DNA of 10,213 nt. Source: Xanthobacteraceae bacterium. GTDB lineage: Bacteria; Pseudomonadota; Alphaproteobacteria; Rhizobiales; Xanthobacteraceae. A program made the translations under genes and the position numbers. This document shows, one piece after another, positions 6,284-10,213 of the stretch; positions within the stretch are counted from its first letter, which is position 1; the number at the start of each line of letters is the position of its first letter. The notes under the pieces are model-generated. The model searched no databases. It had not been told where the DNA came from and saw only the letters and a program-made list of their open reading frames with translations. The stretch is from contig JASHYD010000072.1 of the NCBI GenBank assembly GCA_030043175.1, forward strand, positions 1-10,213, given 5' to 3'.

Positions 6284-7852
6284 ATGCTGTTCCAATTCGA
6301 TAATCTTGATATCGATACAGAGCGGCGGGAGCTTAAAGGTCCCGACGGGGTGATCCATGTCGAGCCGCAGGTATTCGATCTGCTGCTCTACTTTGCCCAG
6401 AATGCCAACAGGGTCATCAGCAAGGCCGAGCTGATCGAGGAAATTTGGAGCGGACGCGCCATCTCGGATGCTGCCTTGAACAGCCGCATCAATTCGGCCC
6501 GTCGAGCCATCGGCGATAGCGGCAAGCGGCAGGCGCTCATCCGCACCATCCAGCGGCGTGGTTTTCTCTTGGCCGCTAACGTCACCACACGAGCAAAGAA
6601 TCGATCGTCGTCCCCACCTGAATTGAAAGAGGGGTTGCTGCGCCAGCTGACGAATCTGCCGCTGTCTGACAATCCTTCGATTGGGGTGTTGCCATTCGAA
6701 AATTTGAGCCGCGATCCGCAGCAGGAATACTTTGCCGCCGGCATAGTCGAGGACATAATCACCGGGCTCGCGCGCATCAAGTGGCTATTTGTTATCGCGT
6801 GCAATTCGAGCTTTGCTTACAGAGGAAAAGCTGTTGACGTACGATGTGTCGGCCGCGAGTTGGGCGTGCGCTACGTGCTCGAAGGAAGTGTTCGCAGGGC
6901 TGATGATCGCATCCGCATCAGCATTCAATTGATCGAGGCCGAGACGGGAATTCATTTGTGGGCCGATCGTTGCGATCGGAGAATTGAAGACATCTTTGCG
7001 GTTCAAGACGAAATCACGATGGCGGTCGTAGGCGCCATAGAGCCGACTCTGCGCAACGCTGAGATTGAGCGTGTCAAACGCAAACGGCCGGACAATTTCG
7101 ACGCGTATGACCTGGTACTACGGGCCATGCCTCAGGTCTATGTTGGGATGCCGGAGCATGCAACCAGGGCAATGCCGTTGCTCGAACAGGCGATTGCGTT
7201 GGAAGCTAGTTATCCGACCGCCCACGGCCTTCTCGCTTGGTGTCACCAGATTCTGTTCGTGCGGGCCGGAAATAAGGAGGACAACCGTCTCGCGGCCATT
7301 CGCCACGCCCACGCCGCAGTTACCCACGGCCGCGATTGCGCAACTTCGCTGTCGCTCGGAGCACTTGTCATCGGGATGATGGAGTATAACCGCCCGGCCG
7401 CTTTTGAGGCATTCGAGCACGCGCTCGTCCTGAGTCCGTCTTCCGCTTTTGCGCTCTTTATGGGTTGCATCGTCCAGGCTTATGCTGGAAAAGCCGAGCG
7501 CGCGATCGCATGGGCCCAGCATGCATTGCGAGTCAGCCCAATGGACAGGTTGGCCTACGTTCCCCATAATGCGCTCGCCTTAGCGTATATCTCGCAGGGC
7601 CGATACGAAGAGGCTGCAAACGCCGCTCGTCGCTCGGTCCAGTCCAATCCTGACTTCAGCGTGTCCCACACCCTCCTGGCAGCAACACTTGCCAAACTCG
7701 GCCGAATGGAAGCAGCCAGGAGCGAAGCAGAGCAGGTGTTGACGCTGGAGCGCTCGTTCAAAGTCCGTGGATACTTAGCCGCTGTCAATGCTGTCCCGGC
7801 CCTAGCCGAGCCACTAGCGGATGCCTTGCATCAAGCCGGCCTGCCAATATAG
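6284..7852 (+). CDS. Winged-helix / TolB-like / TPR regulator, copy 2
   Basis: A 522-aa paralogue of the upstream gene with the same domain order: winged helix (1-100), linker, TolB-like domain (about 131-250), TPR-like repeats to the end. By eye about 80% of the first 100 residues are identical to copy 1, and the recognition helix (SDAALNSRINSARRAI) differs at one position. An open start at GTG 6272 exists, but ATG 6284 aligns with copy 1 and gives equal length; GTGGA at 6272-6276 then serves as a weak ribosome site. It begins 38 bases after the stop of copy 1, so the pair is probably one transcript. Relative to copy 1 it has Cys for Arg173 and Cys for Gln188 in the TolB-like domain, which may mark divergence in sensing. 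The linker and C-terminal repeats differ most. Confidence 0.85.
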   Translation: MLFQFDNLDIDTERRELKGPDGVIHVEPQVFDLLLYFAQNANRVISKAELIEEIWSGRAISDAALNSRINSARRAIGDSGKRQALIRTIQRRGFLLAANVTTRAKNRSSSPPELKEGLLRQLTNLPLSDNPSIGVLPFENLSRDPQQEYFAAGIVEDIITGLARIKWLFVIACNSSFAYRGKAVDVRCVGRELGVRYVLEGSVRRADDRIRISIQLIEAETGIHLWADRCDRRIEDIFAVQDEITMAVVGAIEPTLRNAEIERVKRKRPDNFDAYDLVLRAMPQVYVGMPEHATRAMPLLEQAIALEASYPTAHGLLAWCHQILFVRAGNKEDNRLAAIRHAHAAVTHGRDCATSLSLGALVIGMMEYNRPAAFEAFEHALVLSPSSAFALFMGCIVQAYAGKAERAIAWAQHALRVSPMDRLAYVPHNALALAYISQGRYEEAANAARRSVQSNPDFSVSHTLLAATLAKLGRMEAARSEAEQVLTLERSFKVRGYLAAVNAVPALAEPLADALHQAGLPI

Positions 7853-7866
7853 GTCTGCCTGACGAA

Positions 7867-7896
7867 GGAATGCCCTCTAGGAAATAGGAGCATTCC
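7867..7896 (+). terminator. Hairpin after the regulator pair, possible terminator
   Basis: GGAATGC (7867-7873) pairs perfectly with GCATTCC (7890-7896), and CTA/TAG can extend the stem inside a small internal loop. It starts 15 bases after the stop of copy 2. There is no run of T after it, so intrinsic termination is uncertain. It may instead act as a 3'-end stabilising structure. Confidence 0.4.
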
Positions 7897-8029
7897 AGAC
7901 AAGTCGCATTGGCCACCCAACACAAAAAAGCCTCTTTTGAAGTTCGAGTGGCTCAAAGTTTATTGATAGGCAGGTTTATTGTTGTTGTTGAGCCTGTGGA
8001 TTTGTAGGCGGCGGTTGGTCGGGAGGCCC

Positions 8030-8245
8030 TTGATCAAGACATTCCCGTCGGATCGAGCCGATCAGCCTCTCCGCATATCCGTTCTGCCAATGCGACCGTG
8101 CCGAGACCGGTCGGTCGCGAATGCCCATGGCCCGGATGCGCCGGATGAAGGCAGCGCCATTCGCGCCGTCGCGGTCGCGGATCAAGTAGCCTGGAGGCTC
8201 GTCCCAGCCGCAGGCCTCGGTCAGCTGACGGGCAAGCCATTCCGC
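8030..8245 (-). pseudogene. Transposase fragment (DDE integrase core)
   Basis: A 72-codon stretch without stops encodes the C-terminal part of an integrase-core transposase: AEWLARQLTEACGW, YLIRDRDGANGAAF, AMGIRDRPVSARSHWQNGY and AERLIGSIRRECLD. This contains the second catalytic Asp (IRDRD) and the Glu (AERLI) of the DDE triad. The N-terminal DNA-binding part and first Asp are missing, and similarity ends sharply after RRECLDQ, where a Pro/Gln-rich tail replaces the usual ending. Both ends are broken and no terminal inverted repeats were found, so it is an inactive insertion-sequence relic. The right break lies within a few bases of the PAS fragment. The family (IS3- or IS481-like) cannot be fixed from this piece. 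Confidence 0.8.
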
Positions 8246-8250
8246 ATTAT

Positions 8251-8868
8251 GTGGAGCGTCTCGGCCTCACGCCTGGGCAAGTAATCGGCAAGCGAATTCC
8301 CGAGGTGCTCGGTGAAAAAGCCTACGCTACCCTTGAGAGTCACATCTGCGAGTGCCTCTCCGGCAAGGCGGCCGAGTTCGAGGTCTAAGTCGAAGCGCCT
8401 TACCAGGTCGGCGAGCCGCAGTTCATGCATTGCCGGTACGAGCCGGAGTGGATGGACGGCAAAGTCATTGGGCTGGTCGCGGCTCTCACCAACATCACCC
8501 GCCTCAAACGCACCGAGCAACATCTGCGCGCTAGCGAAATCACCTTTCGTCAGCTCGTCGAACATTCGCCGTTCGGGATCTATGCAGTAGACGCCGATTT
8601 TCGCGTCGTGCAGGTGAGCGCCGGCGCGCAAAAGAAATTCGAGAACGTGCGGCCGCTGATTGGCCGTGACTTGGCCGAGGCGCTGCGATGTATCTGGCCG
8701 GAGCCATTTGCCAGCGGCGCGATCGGCCGTTTCCGCCACACCCTCGAAACCGGCGAGCCGTATCACGCACGCGGCAGCGTCGAGCGGCGAAGAGACACCG
8801 ACGTGGTCGAGTCCTACGAGGCTCATCTAAATCGTTCGGCTAGCTTAAGCGGCCCGGCGGGCTGCTAA
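8251..8868 (+). pseudogene. PAS-domain sensor kinase fragment with in-frame stop
   Basis: In the frame starting at 8251, translation gives the end of one PAS domain (RLGLTPGQVIGKRIPEVLG, then FMHCRYEPEW and GLVAALTNITRLKRTEQ) and most of a second (ASEITFRQLVEHSPFGIYAV, RFRHTLETGEPYHARGSVE). This is typical of multi-PAS histidine kinases of Bradyrhizobium and relatives. A TAA at 8386-8388 interrupts the first PAS domain in the same frame, probably a former GAA codon. The N terminus is lost at the transposase relic, and similarity stops at about 8820 in the second PAS domain, so the kinase core is absent. An ATG at 8425 could start a 147-aa product ending at 8868, but no good ribosome site is visible. 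I regard it as non-functional. Confidence 0.75.
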
Positions 8869-8977
8869 GCGAGGGGCCCGCCAGGCTGGCGGCGGTCCGC
8901 TGCCGAGAGGCCAGAAGCTGCGATTGACGACCCGCTCCAGCTCAGTCCTTGCATAAGAACGCGCACCAGCCGCGTTC
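8821..8977. other. Gap with a GC-rich inverted repeat
   Basis: No gene is seen here. GGCGGGC (8856-8862) and GCCCGCC (8876-8882) can form a 7-bp stem with a 13-base loop, just after the PAS similarity ends. No T run follows. It may be part of the sequence that truncated the PAS gene. Confidence 0.3.
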
Positions 8978-9175
8978 CTAGATTCTCACGGCTACGGCGC
9001 GAGATGCCAAGTGCCGATCTCTATCGGCGGCGGCAACGGCAGCGCCACCTGGGACGCCAGCGGATCGAGGAACGGCATTGGCCATCGGGTAGAAAGTGGT
9101 CGCTGCTAAGACGGTGACCACGAAAAGCATCATGGTCGCCAGCCAGATGAGCAAGGCTTTGCGTTCGTATAACAT
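8978..9175 (-). CDS. Possible small single-pass membrane protein
   Basis: A 65-aa frame starts at an ATG preceded by GGAGG (complement of 9182-9186) with a 6-base gap, the best ribosome site in this half of the window. Residues 1-33 give a short charged N terminus (MLYERK) and a hydrophobic span (ALLIWLATMMLFVVTVLAA), so a membrane anchor or uncleaved signal is likely. After residue 34 the frame turns into a low-complexity Ala/Arg-rich tail. The alternative frame from there reads MPFLDPLASQVALPLPPP... and ends near 8998, which looks more protein-like; a frameshift near 9080 is possible. I do not recognise a family. It lies 44 bases downstream of the CheB relic on the same strand. Confidence 0.45.
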   Translation of the reverse strand: MLYERKALLIWLATMMLFVVTVLAATTFYPMANAVPRSAGVPGGAAVAAADRDRHLASRAVAVRI

Positions 9176-9219
9176 TGTCCCCCTCCCGCGGGCGCTTTAA
9201 CGCTATGGGGTATCCGGCG

Positions 9220-9558
9220 CTAGTTGGCCACGCCTCCGGTTTGTTCGATCGTCGACAGCCCTGATGCGCCATCCCCGAGTGTCCCGGTCAGCACAACACC
9301 GATCGCCCAGTAGCCGCAGCAAACTGCAATCGAACGCTGCATCGGGTCGGCCGCTGGTCGGACGCTATTCTCGCGCCCCCCAAGCCACAGCCGTTCCTCA
9401 TCCAAAAGAAAAACGCGGCCCGGCGGCGCCATGTAGATGCGCCCGATCTTTCTGACCTCGCCATCGGTCGCGAAAGTAGCTGGCAATGGCCGCCTGCTTG
9501 AGGGTGTAGCGCCGTTCGGCGAGGCGCCTCGCGTCGCGGCAGGCTGATCGATCGGCAT
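9220..9558 (-). pseudogene. CheB-type methylesterase fragment
   Basis: From about 9489 to 9225 the minus strand encodes the middle of a CheB C-terminal methylesterase domain: PLPATFATDGE, GRIYMAPPGRVFLLDEERL, RPAADPMQRSIAVCCG and IGVVLTGTLGDGASGL. The catalytic Asp is in the TGTLGDG motif. The N-terminal part with the catalytic Ser and His is absent, and the C-terminal end (normally a QDP-containing segment) is cut by a stop after GGVAN. The residues ahead of PLPATF from the ATG at 9558 are unlike CheB. In the same frame further upstream, LECGGEVYDAVRHDT precedes that ATG without CheB similarity. The protein would be inactive as a methylesterase, so this is a remnant of a chemotaxis-like signalling gene. 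Confidence 0.75.
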
Positions 9559-9849
9559 CGTGTCGTGCCTGACCGCGTCGTAGACTTCGCCGCCGCACTC
9601 AAGCTACGCATGGCCGATCTGAACGCGCGATCCCGTCGTCCACACTGTACCCCCCGTGCACCAGGGTGACCCCCTTCTGCCTTATCTTCGTCCAGGTGGA
9701 GCATCGTCCTCAGGGATAGTTCGTCGCCGCAGCAGCGCTTATGCCAGCGGCGGAAAGGAGAATTCGTCGGAAATAGACTCATGTGCAGTATCGGTGTTCG
9801 GAGCCCGCCGGGATTGCTCCCGCGGGCCAAATCGATGCAATCTCTTTTT
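9559..9849. other. Gap without a recognisable gene
   Basis: Open frames run through this stretch (for example 9288-9830 minus and 9656-9853 plus), but none shows a family motif. It holds only the hairpin at 9803-9827. Confidence 0.5.
9803..9827 (-). terminator. Strong hairpin after the outer-membrane protein gene
   Basis: Read on the minus strand, GCCCGCGGGA, a GCAA tetraloop and TCCCGGCGGGC form a 10-bp GC-rich stem with a single bulged base. It lies 22 bases after the stop of the barrel gene. No T run follows on the minus strand, so termination would be non-canonical. On the plus strand a TTTTT occurs 17 bases after the stem, too far for a classic terminator. Confidence 0.4.
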
Positions 9850-10213
9850 CTAGAAATGCAGATTCAATTTTAGGCGAACGATGTCCACGTTGTCCGCGAT
9901 GCTGAGCCCGACATTGCCGACGACGACAGAGATGCCAGGGCCGTCGTAACCGATATGCAAGTACTCCGCGGCCACGGACACGTGGGGCACCACCATCCAC
10001 TCCACGCCCCCGCCAGCTGTCCAGCCGATCGCGGGCAGGCTGAGATTGACCTGGGTGCCGGCAATGTTGGTGTTGACGGCGCCGAAGCCATAAGCACCGC
10101 CGCCGGTCGCGTAGAGCAAGAAGGCCGGCGTGGCCAGCCAACCGGCGCGCAGCCTTGCGGTCGCGAACCAATCGGTCGAAGCGTTGGTGATCGGCCCCGG
10201 GGCGCCCGTCTGA
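9850..10213 (-). CDS. Outer-membrane beta-barrel protein, C-terminal part (5' end outside the window)
   Basis: The frame is open from the right edge to TAG at 9850-9852, giving the last 120 residues. Alternating strands with aromatic girdles are visible: DWFATARLRAGWLATPAFLLYATGG is one hairpin-like segment in the reading, followed by IGWTAGGGVEWMV, VSVAAEYLHIGYD and a final strand VDIVRLKLNLHF. The terminal Phe is the usual recognition residue for BAM-dependent assembly. The pattern matches the Omp25/Omp31-like porin-family barrels (8 strands, PF13505-type) found in many copies in rhizobia. Internal starts at 10119 or 10171 are not real starts. It is transcribed on the minus strand, and the hairpin at 9803-9827 may end its transcript. 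Role: surface protein; no transport function can be assigned. Confidence 0.85.
   Translation of the reverse strand, partial: QTGAPGPITNASTDWFATARLRAGWLATPAFLLYATGGGAYGFGAVNTNIAGTQVNLSLPAIGWTAGGGVEWMVVPHVSVAAEYLHIGYDGPGISVVVGNVGLSIADNVDIVRLKLNLHF

Larger units (their letters stand above)
4677..7852 (+). repeat. Tandem gene duplication, period about 1,607 bp
   Basis: Units 4677-6245 and 6284-7852 are homologous along their whole length with no net length change. Long near-identical DNA blocks occur (for example around 4740-4800 with 6347-6407, and 5150-5290 with 6757-6897), separated by diverged parts, so the duplication is not very recent. The blocks could recombine and delete one copy. Confidence 0.85.

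Noticed and set aside
7976..7990. Short TTG triplet run
   Set aside because: Only four units; not a meaningful satellite.
8221..8826. 201-aa minus-strand frame
   Set aside because: Runs opposite the PAS fragment and shows no motif; the plus strand carries clear PAS similarity.
9288..9830. 180-aa minus-strand frame over the CheB remnant
   Set aside because: A different frame from the CheB similarity, without motifs.
1..10213. CRISPR array, tRNA, rRNA, toxin-antitoxin or defence system
   Set aside because: No regularly spaced repeats, tRNA-like folds or recognised defence proteins were found on either strand by reading.

Overview
The window looks like a piece of an alphaproteobacterial chromosome, most likely a Bradyrhizobium-like member of the Hyphomicrobiales. 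This is inferred from the GC-rich coding sequence, a winged-helix/TolB-like/TPR regulator type that is common in that group, and the style of the PAS, CheB and outer-membrane barrel sequences. No rRNA, tRNA or CRISPR array was seen.

Positions 1-4149, minus strand: a compact operon for a periplasmic molybdenum hydroxylase of the isoquinoline 1-oxidoreductase / nicotinate dehydrogenase (IorAB / NicAB) type. Transcription runs from a triheme c-type cytochrome (4149-2821), to a small subunit with two [2Fe-2S] clusters (2794-2318), to a molybdopterin-binding large subunit with a twin-arginine leader (2321-57). The last two genes overlap by ATGA. Fifteen bases after the large subunit another gene begins (41 to beyond base 1), also with a twin-arginine motif. 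The expected electron path is substrate, Mo cofactor, two [2Fe-2S] clusters, cytochrome c, respiratory chain. The substrate cannot be read from the sequence.

Positions 4150-4676: a 527-base divergent spacer holding two imperfect copies of a roughly 55-bp element about 315 bp apart. Both copies keep the same promoter-like hexamers at the same 17-base spacing.

Positions 4677-7852, plus strand: two tandem paralogous regulators of identical length (522 aa) if the homologous starts are used. Each has an OmpR/CadC-type winged helix, a TolB-like domain and TPR-like helices, with no membrane segment. Their DNA-recognition helices are nearly identical. They may control the divergent dehydrogenase operon, themselves, or both; this is inference from position. 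A hairpin follows the second copy.

Positions 7853-9849: a decayed stretch with a transposase relic, a PAS sensor-kinase fragment carrying an in-frame stop and lacking both ends, a possible small membrane protein with a strong ribosome binding site, and a CheB methylesterase fragment lacking two of its three catalytic residues. Positions 9850-10213 hold the C-terminal part of an outer-membrane beta-barrel protein on the minus strand, running off the right edge.

No clearly new defence or mobile system was found. The most unusual points are the repeated promoter-like element, the duplicated regulator pair, the partial gene at the left edge and the mosaic of broken signalling genes.
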